Below, piece after piece: positions 25,215-33,978 of a stretch of 64,000 nt of DNA; the stretch's first letter is position 1; each line of letters begins with the position of its first letter. The stretch is from Streptomyces sp. TLI_105 (GTDB taxonomy: Bacteria; Actinomycetota; Actinomycetes; Streptomycetales; Streptomycetaceae). The position numbers were made by a program, and so were the translations under genes. The DNA is taken from positions 310,001-374,000 of the forward strand of contig NZ_FNSM01000001.1 of NCBI RefSeq assembly GCF_900105415.1. Direction: 5' to 3'. The notes below the pieces were generated by a model. That model ran no database searches, had not been told where the DNA came from, and was given only the letters and a program-made list of their open reading frames with translations.

Positions 25215-25895
25215 CTAGGCCATCCAGAAGAAGACGGCCGTCATCCGCTTGTCCTCCAGGGTCGTGCCCGTGTAACCGGTCGCGGTGTGGATGAGGTTGG
25301 CCGAGTACAGCAGGAGACGGTTGTAGCGGGGCGGGACGCGCAGGTCCTCGGTGAAGGAGTCCTCCGGCACGAAGCGAGTGCCCAGCGCGTCGACCAGGTT
25401 GTTGTGCGGGGCGAGCACCTGATTGCCGCCGAGCACGCCGCCGGGCAGGTTCTGGCGGTAGAAGCTGGTGCCGCAGTCCTTGGGCAGGTCCGGGCTGAGG
25501 TACAGCACCGCCGCGTAACGGCACAGGCTCCGGGAGTCGGTGTGCGGGCGCGGTTCGCACTCGCCCTCGCCGACGACCTGGACGCAGTTGTGGTTGAAGG
25601 TGCCGGCGCCGGCGGGGTCCACGGTCCAGAGCCTCTGGACCCCGACGGTCCTGCGCACCAGCTTCTCCACGTGCGCGAGCTCCGCCGGTTCGAGGCCGGG
25701 CATCGTGCGCAGTCCCGGCCACGGCTCGGGCTTGTGGGGGTAGCCCTCCACCCAGTCGTCCCGTTCGAGCATGCGGGCCCGCACGGCGTCGGGGTCGGGC
25801 AGGACGTCGTCCAGGATCCAGTAGTCCCGACCGCGGGTGGGCTTGCGGTACGGCAGGACCTGAAGCGCGCTGGGGCGTGGGGGGTATGACGGCAT
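25215..25895 (-). CDS. Putative 2-oxoglutarate/Fe(II)-type oxygenase (DUF6445-like)
   Basis: 226 residues. The iron-binding facial triad is visible as HTD in RPHTDSRSLC (about residue 120) and a distal histidine in LIHTATGYTG, with an arginine in KRMTAVFFW that could hold a cosubstrate carboxylate. The double-stranded beta-helix strands YAAVLYLSPD and NRLLLYSANLIH fit. I believe this family is listed as DUF6445. The substrate is unknown; no biosynthetic partners lie beside it. Confidence 0.75.
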   Translation of the reverse strand: MPSYPPRPSALQVLPYRKPTRGRDYWILDDVLPDPDAVRARMLERDDWVEGYPHKPEPWPGLRTMPGLEPAELAHVEKLVRRTVGVQRLWTVDPAGAGTFNHNCVQVVGEGECEPRPHTDSRSLCRYAAVLYLSPDLPKDCGTSFYRQNLPGGVLGGNQVLAPHNNLVDALGTRFVPEDSFTEDLRVPPRYNRLLLYSANLIHTATGYTGTTLEDKRMTAVFFWMA

Positions 25896-26017
25896 GGCGG
25901 GAACGCTAGTGCGAGGAGGGATGCGCCCCACCAAAGCGCCGCCAAGGCGCCGCCAAGACTGCGGCAAGACATCACCATGCAGGCAATCCGGAGGAAAAAA
26001 CCGAGGGGCGCGGAGCG

Positions 26018-26653
26018 ATGAGTTTCCGGCGGCCCGGCGGTCCACCCCGCATGGAGAACACTTCACGCACGGAGCCCATCGACCTGGGGGCGGCCGCCGA
26101 GCGCGTCGCCCGGCTCGCGGAGGGCATCGACGACGAGCGGCTCGACGATCCGACGCCCTGCCCCGAATACGCCGTACGGGAGGTGCTCGCCCATGTCGCC
26201 GGGCTCAGCGTCGCCTTCCGCGACGCGGCCCGCAAGCGCGTCGGGCCCACCACCGCCACGCCACCCGGCTCGTCCCGTCCGGTACTGACGGAGGACTGGC
26301 GGACGGCCCTGCCGCAGGCGCTGGGCGAGCTGGCCGCCGCGTGGCGGGAGCCGGGCGCCTGGGAGGGGGACACACAGGCGGGCGGGGTCCACCTGCCGGC
26401 CGCCGTCATGGGCCGGGTCGCGCTCGACGAGCTGCTGATCCACGGCTGGGACCTGGCACGGGCGAGCGGTCAGGCGTACGAGGTGAGCGAGGAGGAACTG
26501 AGGGTCTCCGAGGCCCTGTTGACCCCGGTCGACGGCTCCTCCGACGAGGGCTTCTTCGGCCCCGTCGTCGCGGTGCCGGACACCGCGCCCCTGCTGGACC
26601 GCGTGATCGGCCTCAGCGGCCGTCGACCCGACTGGCGTCCGGTCCAGGCCTGA
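26018..26653 (+). CDS. TIGR03086-type mycothiol-dependent DinB-like metal-binding protein
   Basis: 211 residues; the ATG 33 bases upstream of a second in-frame ATG is chosen because CGGAGCG precedes it. The DinB/maleylpyruvate-isomerase-N pattern is present: LDDPTPCPEYAVREVLAHVAGLS, here quoted in part (TPCPEYAVREVLAHVAG), then LDELLIHGWDLARA with the metal-ligand histidines. Such enzymes use mycothiol as thiol cofactor in actinobacteria. The reaction is unknown. The stop codon lies inside a tandem 21-bp duplication. Confidence 0.85.
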   Translation: MSFRRPGGPPRMENTSRTEPIDLGAAAERVARLAEGIDDERLDDPTPCPEYAVREVLAHVAGLSVAFRDAARKRVGPTTATPPGSSRPVLTEDWRTALPQALGELAAAWREPGAWEGDTQAGGVHLPAAVMGRVALDELLIHGWDLARASGQAYEVSEEELRVSEALLTPVDGSSDEGFFGPVVAVPDTAPLLDRVIGLSGRRPDWRPVQA

Positions 26654-26683
26654 TCCGAAAGAGTCCAGGCCTGATCCGAAAGA
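26642..26683 (+). repeat. Tandem 21-bp duplication across a stop codon
   Basis: Two perfect head-to-tail copies of a 21-base unit beginning GTCCAGGCCTGATCCG. The first copy contains the TGA of the DinB-like gene; the second is the extra copy. Confidence 0.9.
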
Positions 26684-26956
26684 CAGGCCCCGGGCCGGAC
26701 GTCCTTCCGGCCGGCCGCGCGTCAAAGGTCGTGGCGCGCGGCCGTTCGCCCTCTCGTCAATGCTCCTCACCGGAGTCACGGTGGACTTGGTGGAAGGTTC
26801 TACGCGCGTCGGAATCAGCGCCCCTCATAGGGGAAGGCACCATTCGGGATCCGCCCGGTTGGAGCTATGGCACAACCGTCGAGTAGGGGGCGAAATATGC
26901 CTCTGGCCAGGGGAGAATCCCGGACGCACTGTCCAGAAACTCAAGAGGGAAGATCC
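26684..26956. other. Intergenic region before the solute-binding lipoprotein gene
   Basis: Beyond the tandem repeat I see no gene. The stretch GTCACGGTGGACTTGG and the A/T-richer segment near 26840-26900 may hold the promoter of the next gene. No convincing operator was found. Confidence 0.35.
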
Positions 26957-28234
26957 GTGCGACCGAGAATCTTCGGCATGACCGCCTCCGTGGCCGCATG
27001 CGGACTGCTGGGCTCACTCGTCACCGCCTGCGGCTCGTCAGAGAGCGCCGGGACGACGCTGCGCCTGGTGGCCCCCGAGTACGGTGACAGCCCGGCGACC
27101 AGCTCCAAGGCGTACTGGGACAAGTTGACCGCCGCCTTCACCGCCGCCCACCCCGGCAAGAAGGTCGAGGTGACGCTCTATCCGTGGGCCGACGTCGACC
27201 GCGAGGTCACCCGCATGGTCGAGGAGGACAACGCACCGGACGTCGCTCTGATGGGCGCGTACTCCGACTTCGCCGCGGAGGGCCGCCTCTACCCCGCCGA
27301 CGAACTGCTGTCGATCAGGGCGGAGGCGAACTTCCTGCGGCCGCTCGCGGCGGCGGGCTCGGTCGACAACACCCTGTACGGCCTGCCCTTCGTGGCCAGC
27401 AGCCGGCTGCTCTTCTACAACGAGGAGCTGTTCGACAAGGCCGGGGCCAAGCCGCCGAAGACCTGGTCGGACCTGAAGGACGCGGCCGAGGCCCTGAAGA
27501 AGAAGGGGGTGCTCTATCCGTACGCCCTGCCGCTCGGCCCCGAGGAGGCGCACGCCGAAGCCCTGATCTGGGAGCTGAGCAACGGCGGCGGGTACACCGA
27601 CATCAGCGGCCAGTACACCATCGCCTCCGAACAGAACACGCAGACGTTCCGCTGGATCAGGAACAACCTGGTCGTGCCCGGCCTGACGGGACCGGTCCCG
27701 CCGGCCAAGTTCAACCGGCAGGACGCCTTCGCCGCCTTCCTCCGCGGCGACGTCGGCATGGTCAACGGCTACCCGTCGCTCCTCCACGAGGCGAGGGCGA
27801 AGGGGATGAGGGTCGGCACCCTGAGCATGCCGGTGTCGGACACGCTGGAGGACGGGAAGACCCCGCCGGCGGCGGGCGTCGCCGACTGGATGATGGGGTT
27901 CAAGCGGGACGGCAACCGCGAACTGGTGGGCTCGTTCCTGGACTTCGTCTACGAGGACAAGAACCTCAGCGAGTTCGCGGGGCGCTACCACCTGTTGCCG
28001 TCGACGGTGACCGCCGCCGAGGCGTCCCAGGGCTCGCAGGCCGATCCCGACACCGAGCAGTTCCTGGACGCGCTGCACAGTGCGCAGCTCTACCCGGTCA
28101 ACGAACCGTCCTGGCTGCAGGTCAGCAACACCATCAAGCGGAACATCGGCAAGGCCGTCGCCCCGTCCGCCGACCCGAAGACCGTGCTGGAGGACATCGC
28201 CGAGCAGGCCCGGGAGGCGACGCGGCAGGAGTAG
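26957..28234 (+). CDS. Extracellular solute-binding lipoprotein (ABC sugar type), orphan
   Basis: 425 residues from a GTG after GAGGGAAGATCC. The lipobox LVTAC places the lipid-modified cysteine at residue 25. The SBP family 1 pattern follows: WDKLTAAFTAAHPGKKVEVT, PDVALMGAYSDFAAEG, YGLPFVASSRLLFYNEELFD with the hinge, TWSDLKDAAEALKKKG and FLRGDVGMVNGY. These proteins deliver sugars or oligosaccharides to ABC permeases. No permease or ATPase gene lies on either side, so it must work with a distant transporter or has become a stand-alone sensor. Confidence 0.92.
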   Translation: MRPRIFGMTASVAACGLLGSLVTACGSSESAGTTLRLVAPEYGDSPATSSKAYWDKLTAAFTAAHPGKKVEVTLYPWADVDREVTRMVEEDNAPDVALMGAYSDFAAEGRLYPADELLSIRAEANFLRPLAAAGSVDNTLYGLPFVASSRLLFYNEELFDKAGAKPPKTWSDLKDAAEALKKKGVLYPYALPLGPEEAHAEALIWELSNGGGYTDISGQYTIASEQNTQTFRWIRNNLVVPGLTGPVPPAKFNRQDAFAAFLRGDVGMVNGYPSLLHEARAKGMRVGTLSMPVSDTLEDGKTPPAAGVADWMMGFKRDGNRELVGSFLDFVYEDKNLSEFAGRYHLLPSTVTAAEASQGSQADPDTEQFLDALHSAQLYPVNEPSWLQVSNTIKRNIGKAVAPSADPKTVLEDIAEQAREATRQE

Positions 28235-28238
28235 CGGC

Positions 28239-29132
28239 TCAGGGAAGTGGTGTCCCGCCCGTGGCGTTCACGATCTCGCCGGTGATGTAGCTCGCCCGGG
28301 GCGAGGCCAGGAAGACGTAGGCGGGAGCCATCTCCGCCGGCTGGGCCGGACGTCCCAGCGGCGACTGCTCGCCGAAGTGCTTCGTCTCCGGCATCGTCGC
28401 GGGGATCAGCGGGGTCCAGACCGGCCCGGGGGCGACCGCGTTCACCCGGATGCCGCGTTCCGCGACCATCTGGGCCAGGCCGTGGGTGAAGGAGATGATG
28501 GCCGACTTCGTCATCGCATAGTCGAGGAGATGAGGGCTGGGCTGGTAGCCCTGGACGGACGTGGTGTTGATGACGCATCCGCCGCGCGGCATGTGGGCCA
28601 GCGCCCGGCGGGTGAGCCAGAACATGCCGTACAGGTTGGTCTTCATCACCCGGTCGAACTGCTCCGTGGTGATCGCCTCGATGCCGTCGGGCTGTGACAT
28701 CTGGTACGCGGCGTTGTTGACGAGGAGGTCGACGCGGCCGAGTTCGCCGACCGTGCGGTCGATCAGATCGGTGCACTGCCGCTCGTCCCGGATGTCGCAC
28801 GGCACGGCGACCGCGGTGCGGCCCGCTGCGCGGACCAGGCGGGCGGTCTCCTCGGCGTCGGCCTCCTCCTCGGGCAGGTGCGTGAACACGACGTCCGCGC
28901 CTTCCCGCGCGAACGCCAGACACACGGCCCTGCCGATCCCGGAGTCGCCGCCGGTGACGATCGCCGCCCTGTCGGTCAGCAGGCCGTGGCCCTCGTAGGA
29001 ATCCTCGCCGTGGTCGGGCCGCGGCTCCATGGCCTCGGTCGAGCCGGGGTGCTGCTGGTGCTGGTCGGGTTGGGGCGGAGTGGGGTGGTGGGTGGAGGGG
29101 TCGGGGACGGCGGGGGTTTCCCGGTCGGACAT
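28239..29132 (-). CDS. Short-chain dehydrogenase/reductase with disordered N-terminus
   Basis: 297 residues; the ATG with AAGGGA upstream is used. About 45 N-terminal residues are rich in H, P, Q and D and precede the Rossmann fold. SDR motifs: TGGDSGIGRAVC (cofactor loop), NNAA, catalytic Ser in NTTSVQGY, then YAMTKSA (Y-x3-K). The pattern with the long N-terminal extension matches general-stress SDRs such as YhxC/YdaD. Its stop is four bases from the stop of the solute-binding lipoprotein gene, so the two are convergent. Confidence 0.9.
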   Translation of the reverse strand: MSDRETPAVPDPSTHHPTPPQPDQHQQHPGSTEAMEPRPDHGEDSYEGHGLLTDRAAIVTGGDSGIGRAVCLAFAREGADVVFTHLPEEEADAEETARLVRAAGRTAVAVPCDIRDERQCTDLIDRTVGELGRVDLLVNNAAYQMSQPDGIEAITTEQFDRVMKTNLYGMFWLTRRALAHMPRGGCVINTTSVQGYQPSPHLLDYAMTKSAIISFTHGLAQMVAERGIRVNAVAPGPVWTPLIPATMPETKHFGEQSPLGRPAQPAEMAPAYVFLASPRASYITGEIVNATGGTPLP

Positions 29133-29158
29133 CACAGGTCCCTTCGTACGGTCATGTG

Positions 29159-29245
29159 TTCGGTATCGGTATCGGTCACGGTCTCGTTCGCGGTCCCGGT
29201 CCCCGACTCGGGCGCGGGCTCGGGCGCGGGCTCGGGCTCGGGCTC
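29159..29245. repeat. Short tandem low-complexity repeats upstream of the SDR gene
   Basis: Two types follow each other: CGGTAT-like hexamers (TCGGTATCGGTATCGGTCAC), then CTCGGGCGCGGGCTCGGG-type units. They separate two leftward genes and probably arose by slippage. Confidence 0.7.
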
Positions 29246-29249
29246 CAGG

Positions 29250-29873
29250 TCAGGAGGGGGGGTACGGAGCGCCCCGGAGGAGCCGGGCGAGGTGGGCGGT
29301 GTTGGCGGCGAGGGTCGCCGTCGTGGCCTCGGTCTTCTCGGGGGTCTTGTCCAGGTCCTGGTAGTCCGTGCCCTGCATGGCTTCGCCGACCCAGTAGGTG
29401 ACGGCGTTGGGGGCGAGGGAGAAGCCCACGTCGTCGAGGCCCTGGAAGAGATCGGCGCTGACCTTGTGAGCGCCGTCCTCGTTGCCGACGACGCAGACGG
29501 CGGCGACCTTCCCGTAGGTGAGCATGCGGCCCTCGTCGTCGGACTCGGAGAGCTCGGCGTCCAGACGTTCGAGGACCCGTTGGGCCAGGCTGGAGGGGTG
29601 CCCGAGCCAGATCGGGGTGGACAGGATCAGGATGTCGGCGTCCAGGACGGCGGAACGGATGGCCGGCCAGTCGTCGCCCTCTCCCATGTCGGTCTTCACG
29701 CCGGGCTTCACGTCGTGGTCGGCGATCCGGATGGCCCTTCCCGTGACCCCGTGGCCGGAGAGCTCGTCCAGCACCTGCTCGGCCAGCAACTGGGAGCTGG
29801 AGGGAGCGGGGGAAGGGGACAGCGTGCACACGAGCGCGACGGCACGGAGCGGGGCCTTGTCGTTGGCAGTCAT
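29250..29873 (-). CDS. Flavodoxin-like NAD(P)H-dependent FMN reductase
   Basis: 207 residues. Flavodoxin-fold markers include an N-terminal VALVCTLSPSPAPSSSQLLAE phosphate-loop-like segment (in part), ADILILSTPIWLGHPSSLAQRVLERLD (FMN loop TPIWLG) and VAAVCVVGNEDGAHKV. It resembles the NADPH-dependent FMN reductase/WrbA-like family. The reaction is likely quinone or flavin reduction in stress protection. It lies behind the SDR gene on the same strand. Confidence 0.85.
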   Translation of the reverse strand: MTANDKAPLRAVALVCTLSPSPAPSSSQLLAEQVLDELSGHGVTGRAIRIADHDVKPGVKTDMGEGDDWPAIRSAVLDADILILSTPIWLGHPSSLAQRVLERLDAELSESDDEGRMLTYGKVAAVCVVGNEDGAHKVSADLFQGLDDVGFSLAPNAVTYWVGEAMQGTDYQDLDKTPEKTEATTATLAANTAHLARLLRGAPYPPS

Positions 29874-29961
29874 ACCCCCCGGCTACCCGCACGGCGCGGA
29901 CGAATCCTGCGCATCCCCCGCCAATGCCCCGTACGGATGCACGCCGCCCTCCCGAGGGCCG

Positions 29962-32094
29962 TCATGCGGGCCGTGAGGTGGTGCGCAGCAGGAGCACGGC
30001 GATGTCGTCGGTGTAGTGGCCGGTGGGCCGGGCCCGGTGCAGGAGCGTGTCGATCAGCCGGTCGAGGTCCTGTCCGCTGTGCTCGGCGAGGTGGACGGCC
30101 AGGTCTCCGGCGATCCGGTCCGGATCCACGCCGGGTGCTTCGACGAGGCCGTCGGTGTAGAAGGCGAGCGTCGCCCCGGGGCTGAGAGGCAGCGTGGTGA
30201 CGGGGTAGGAGAGGCCGGGGTCGATGCCCAGTAGCGGACCGGGGTCGAGTTCCACCGCGCGGGCCTGTCGGCCGGGGAGGTGCAGCAGCGGGGGCGGGTG
30301 GCCCGCGCTGGCCAGGACGGCCTCCTGACGGGCGAGGTCGATGTGCGCGTACGTGCAGGAGACGAGGAGATCGGTCTCGAGGTCGGCCAGGACGCGGTTG
30401 GTCCGGGCGAGGACCTCCCCGGGCGGCCCCCCGGCGGTGGCGTGGATGGCGGTGCGGACCTGCCCCATGAGCGCGGCGGCCGCCGCGCTGTGGCCCTGGA
30501 CGTCGCCGATCACCGCCGCGGCGGTGGTGCCGTCGAGGCGGATGACGTCGTAGAAGTCGCCTCCGATGTCCATCCCGTGGCTGGCCGGGAGGTAGCGGGC
30601 CGCCGTGTCCAGGCCGGGCAGGGCGGGCAGCCGGTGCGGCAGGAGGGCCTGCTGGAGGTCGTGGGCGAGGTCCCGGGCGGCGTCGTAGAGGCGGGCGCGG
30701 TCCAGGGCCTGGGCGATCATCCCTGCGAGGGAGGTCAGGACGGCCCGCTCGTCGGCGCTGAACTCGTGGGGCCGGTCGTAGGAGAGGATGCAGCAGCCGA
30801 CGGGCCGACCGGAGACGATCAGCGGCAGGAACGCCCATGCCTGCTTGCCGCTGAGCCGGGGCGCCTTGGGGTGGCGCCGCGCCATCTCGTCCCGGTCTGC
30901 GAAGAACGACGGGGCCCCGGCGGCCAGGGCCTGTCCGGCGGGGGTGAGAGCCGTGTCGATGGGCAGGCCGTCCAGTCGGTCGATCGTCTCCTGGTCGTAT
31001 CCGTGGTGCCCGGTGATCTTGAGCCGTCCGGCATCGGCCGCGGACAGCACCAGACCGTCGGCGCCGAAGGCGGGCAGCACCTGGTCGGCGACGAGCTCGA
31101 CGACGTCGCGGACGGCGACCGTTTCGGTCAGGGCCGCGGCCAGGTGGACCAGCTGGTAGAGGCGTCCGACCTGCGCCGTACTGGACGGGGCGGAGGCGGA
31201 AGGGGCGGGCCCGGCCACGGCGGCGGGCGGGCGGCCATGTGCGGCCGGGTCGGCGCGGGTGATGCGGACGCTGATGCCGCTGGCGTCCGGGTAGAGCTGG
31301 AAGCGCAGCCAGGTGGACGGGGGGCGCAAGGACGTGAAGGCCACGGGATCACGGCTGATGACGGCGGTGCGGTAGTGGTCCTCGACCACCGCGTCGTCCA
31401 GCCAGGGCAGGGACTGCCAGGGCCGGGTGCCGAGCAGCCGCCCGGCTTCGAGGCCGAGCAGCGACGCCGCCTCGGTGGTCAGGAAGGTGATCCGCCCCTC
31501 CAGGTCCATGCCGAGGGCCCCCTCGGGCAGGCGCTCGGCGTAGTCCGCGGCGGCCTGGGACGGCCGGTCGCCGTGCGCGCGGGGGGCCGAGGCGACCGGG
31601 ACGAGGCGAGGCTGGTCGGGAAGGGGGAGCGGCACGGCGATCTCGTCCAGGACACGGGCCATGCGCCGGGCGGCGGACGCGATGTGGCCGCGCTCGCGGC
31701 GGGAGGCCTCGGCGGGGTGGCTGGCGGGCCAGAGGAGGAAGATCGCTCCCCGACAGCGGTCGCGCCCGGGAAGCGCGGTGGCGGCGAGGGCGAACCGGTA
31801 CGGCAGGCTGGCGGCGGCTCGGGGATAGGTGCGGGCCATGTCGTTCTGCGAGCCCACCCACACCAGGCGGTTCTCGCGGACCGCGTCGCTCACCGGGACG
31901 GGCGCGTTCAGCGGCACCCTTCGCCACGGCCACGCGACTTCCAGGGGCACGCCGCAGAGCGCCGTCATGACCAGGATCCGGGCGGCCTCGTCGAGCAGGT
32001 AGACGGCCCCGGCGGAGGCCCCGGTGCGCCGGACCGTGTCGGCCAGCGTCTCGTCCAGCAGCCTGACCCCGTCCGGATCCTCGGGCCCGTCCAT
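29962..32094 (-). CDS. PP2C-type (SpoIIE) serine phosphatase with GAF and PAS domains
   Basis: 710 residues from an ATG after GAGGTG. Domains in order: GAF-like (1-160), a PAS-like segment (about 185-290, LGMDLEGRITFLTTEAASLLG, cited in part), a second GAF (about 335-480, LTETVAVRDVVELVADQVLP, in part) and a PP2C/SpoIIE catalytic domain (495-705). The last has metal-site motifs GGDFYDVI, VIGDVQGHSAAAAALMG, ASAGHPPPLL, TDGLVEAPG and YTDDIAVLLL. Such proteins dephosphorylate STAS anti-anti-sigma factors in partner-switching pathways. A STAS gene lies 300 bases upstream on the same strand and is a plausible substrate. Confidence 0.93.
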   Translation of the reverse strand: MDGPEDPDGVRLLDETLADTVRRTGASAGAVYLLDEAARILVMTALCGVPLEVAWPWRRVPLNAPVPVSDAVRENRLVWVGSQNDMARTYPRAAASLPYRFALAATALPGRDRCRGAIFLLWPASHPAEASRRERGHIASAARRMARVLDEIAVPLPLPDQPRLVPVASAPRAHGDRPSQAAADYAERLPEGALGMDLEGRITFLTTEAASLLGLEAGRLLGTRPWQSLPWLDDAVVEDHYRTAVISRDPVAFTSLRPPSTWLRFQLYPDASGISVRITRADPAAHGRPPAAVAGPAPSASAPSSTAQVGRLYQLVHLAAALTETVAVRDVVELVADQVLPAFGADGLVLSAADAGRLKITGHHGYDQETIDRLDGLPIDTALTPAGQALAAGAPSFFADRDEMARRHPKAPRLSGKQAWAFLPLIVSGRPVGCCILSYDRPHEFSADERAVLTSLAGMIAQALDRARLYDAARDLAHDLQQALLPHRLPALPGLDTAARYLPASHGMDIGGDFYDVIRLDGTTAAAVIGDVQGHSAAAAALMGQVRTAIHATAGGPPGEVLARTNRVLADLETDLLVSCTYAHIDLARQEAVLASAGHPPPLLHLPGRQARAVELDPGPLLGIDPGLSYPVTTLPLSPGATLAFYTDGLVEAPGVDPDRIAGDLAVHLAEHSGQDLDRLIDTLLHRARPTGHYTDDIAVLLLRTTSRPA

Positions 32095-32391
32095 GCGCCG
32101 CACCTCGCCTCCTCCGCCCGTACCCCGTGACGTCTCCGAGCGGTTGCGCGGGTGCCGGCCGTCACGACCGTCGGGCGGACAAGAACGTCCTGCCACGCCC
32201 ACATATCGACCTTACGCCCGATATGCCCCACCACCAGGTCACACCTCCTGGTCGGCGCCCGGCGCCGGACCCGCGGGTCAGCGCTCGGGCCCGGCGGCGG
32301 CACGAGGCGCCGGAGCGCCTCCTCTTCGACCACCCGACCCGCTCCCTCTCCCCTCGTGTCGTTCCGTCGGGGTTCGTACCGTACGCGGTGG

Positions 32392-32889
32392 TCAAGCGGG
32401 GTCGACCGCGGAAGCGTCCGGAGGCACCGCGGTCGGCGGCTCGGCATCAGGGGCGGGGGCGGGGGTTCCGTCGCCGTCCAGGGTGATGTGGAAGAGGCGG
32501 TAGGTGCCCGTCATTTCGAACAGTCGGCGGAGCTGGCCGGGCAGCGGTCCGACGAGGACGAGCCGGGAGGGCCCGCGGTGCGCCCGGACGAGTTCGTGCA
32601 GGAACGTGGAGTCGCCGAAGACGACGTCGGCGAGGTCGAGCAGGATGCGCTCGGCGTGGGCCTTCCGGGCGGCGGTGAGGGCGTCGCGCAGGCAGTCGAT
32701 CGTGTCGACGTCGAATTCGCCGCTCGCGCTGAGCAGCCACGTGGCCGGGGAGCCCGTGCTCTCGCGCCGCACCCGGGCATGGCCGGATTTCGCCCCGTAG
32801 ACCGGATGAGGGCGGCCGCCACCCACCTCGGGGATCGCGCCCGGGTCGGGGGCGTTCCGTCCAGATCCGGCCTTCCGGTTCCCGGTCAT
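32392..32889 (-). CDS. STAS-domain anti-sigma factor antagonist
   Basis: 165 residues; an ATG nine bases upstream is an alternative start. The STAS fold covers about residues 48-140: FDVDTIDCLRDALTAARK, then LLDLADVVFGDSTFLHELV where the D-S-T motif holds the phosphorylatable serine, and RLVLVGPLPGQLRRLFEMTG. The tail is rich in P, A and D. It should bind an anti-sigma kinase when dephosphorylated, releasing a SigB/SigF-like sigma factor. The downstream PP2C gene fits as activator. Confidence 0.88.
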   Translation of the reverse strand: MTGNRKAGSGRNAPDPGAIPEVGGGRPHPVYGAKSGHARVRRESTGSPATWLLSASGEFDVDTIDCLRDALTAARKAHAERILLDLADVVFGDSTFLHELVRAHRGPSRLVLVGPLPGQLRRLFEMTGTYRLFHITLDGDGTPAPAPDAEPPTAVPPDASAVDPA

Positions 32890-32921
32890 GGAACTCATCA
32901 CCTTCGGATCGGCGGGCAAGG

Positions 32922-33251
32922 TCAGGGAGGGGGAGGGTCGTCGGGAGGCGGCGGCACGCCGGCGAACAGGTCCAGGAAACCGTCGATCTCGTACCGGGCC
33001 TCCGCGGGATGACGGAAGAACGCGTGTCGGGCGACCTCGTAGTGGTTGCGCCGCCCGCGCCGGGAGCGGGCCAGGTAACCGGCACCCTCCAGATCGCTCA
33101 CGATGGCCTGCACGGCCCGTTCGGTCACGCCGCACCCCGCGGCGAGATCACGCAGGCGCACCTCGGCGTCGCGCGAGATCATGACCAGCACCCGGGCGTG
33201 GTGGGTCAGGAACGTCCAGCTCGTCCGTGGCGCATGCTGCTGCTCCGACAT
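32922..33251 (-). CDS. Winged-helix DNA-binding regulator downstream of the gvp operon
   Basis: 109 residues. A winged helix occupies residues 15-80: ARVLVMISRDAEVRLRDLAA, then GVTERAVQAIVSDLEGAGYL (recognition helix) and a basic wing SRRGRRNHYEV. The C-terminus is proline-rich. It belongs broadly to the MarR/ArsR-like group. It follows gvpK by 115 bases on the same strand and could regulate the gas vesicle genes, but no operator was identified. Confidence 0.8.
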   Translation of the reverse strand: MSEQQHAPRTSWTFLTHHARVLVMISRDAEVRLRDLAAGCGVTERAVQAIVSDLEGAGYLARSRRGRRNHYEVARHAFFRHPAEARYEIDGFLDLFAGVPPPPDDPPPP

Positions 33252-33365
33252 GCATCCATTATGAACCGTGATTCCGGTTTTGCCGTACTTGTTTCCGCCT
33301 TCCGCCATCGGGACACCGGGCCGCTGAGGACCCGGGAGCGCTGAGAGTTCGGGAGCCCTGAGGGC

Positions 33366-33749
33366 TCAGGAGGGCGGAAGCAGCGGGCCGAGAGGGCCGA
33401 GGTCGAGATTGAGGTCCTCCAGGCTGAAGCCGTGCTGGGCACACAGCTCGGTCATGCGGTCGTGGAGGGCCAGCAGGGTCGCGCCGAGTTCCTCTTCCTG
33501 GCCCTCGGTGAGGCCGCCGGCGTCGACGCGGCGCAGGGCCTGGCGTTCGATGAGCTGGCGGAGGAGTTCGACCACGGTCAGGACCAGCTTGACCAGGTCC
33601 TCCTCGACCGTGTCCGAGCCGGTGCGGATCCGCCGCGCGGGCGGTTGCCGGGCGGCGGCACCGGTGTCGGCCGGCAGGGCGGGCAGGAGCCGTACGGCAT
33701 CGGCCATCGCCTCGCCGACGGCCCGCACGTCGGGGGTTTCACGGCTCAT
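33366..33749 (-). CDS. gvpK: Gas vesicle protein GvpK
   Basis: 127 residues. The GvpK signature is present: VEEDLVKLVLTVVELLRQLIERQALRRVDAG (quoted in part, EEDLVKLVLTVVELLRQL), then EEELGATLLALHDRM and the C-terminal EDLNLDLGPLGPLL. The start overlaps the end of gvpS by 11 bases, and it is the last gene of the operon. GvpK is a minor assembly protein in most gvp clusters. Confidence 0.93.
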   Translation of the reverse strand: MSRETPDVRAVGEAMADAVRLLPALPADTGAAARQPPARRIRTGSDTVEEDLVKLVLTVVELLRQLIERQALRRVDAGGLTEGQEEELGATLLALHDRMTELCAQHGFSLEDLNLDLGPLGPLLPPS

Positions 33750-33978
33750 CGGGCCCCCCGTACCGCCCCGCCGGGCGCGGGGCTCCGATGCCGCCGACCG
33801 AGTCGGTGACGGAGCTGATGAGGGCACGGAGGGAGATCCGTACGAGGTCGATGTCCGCGATGGACAGGACGATGTCCCCGGTGATGACGACGCCTCCGGC
33901 GAGCAGCCGGTCGAGGAGGTCGACGAGGGCGACCTGTCGGCCCGGCAGGGCGGGGTCGTTGCGGTCAGCGGGGCTCAT
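33739..33978 (-). CDS. gvpS: Small GvpA/J-family protein GvpS
   Basis: 79 residues. The GvpA-family core is visible: VALVDLLDRLLAGGVVITGD followed by ADIDLVRISLRALISSV. Positions next to gvpK and gvpL match gvpS of the Streptomyces coelicolor clusters. It overlaps gvpL by 14 bases and gvpK by 11, indicating one translated unit. It is thought to be a minor structural or nucleation subunit. Confidence 0.9.
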   Translation of the reverse strand: MSPADRNDPALPGRQVALVDLLDRLLAGGVVITGDIVLSIADIDLVRISLRALISSVTDSVGGIGAPRPAGRYGGPDEP

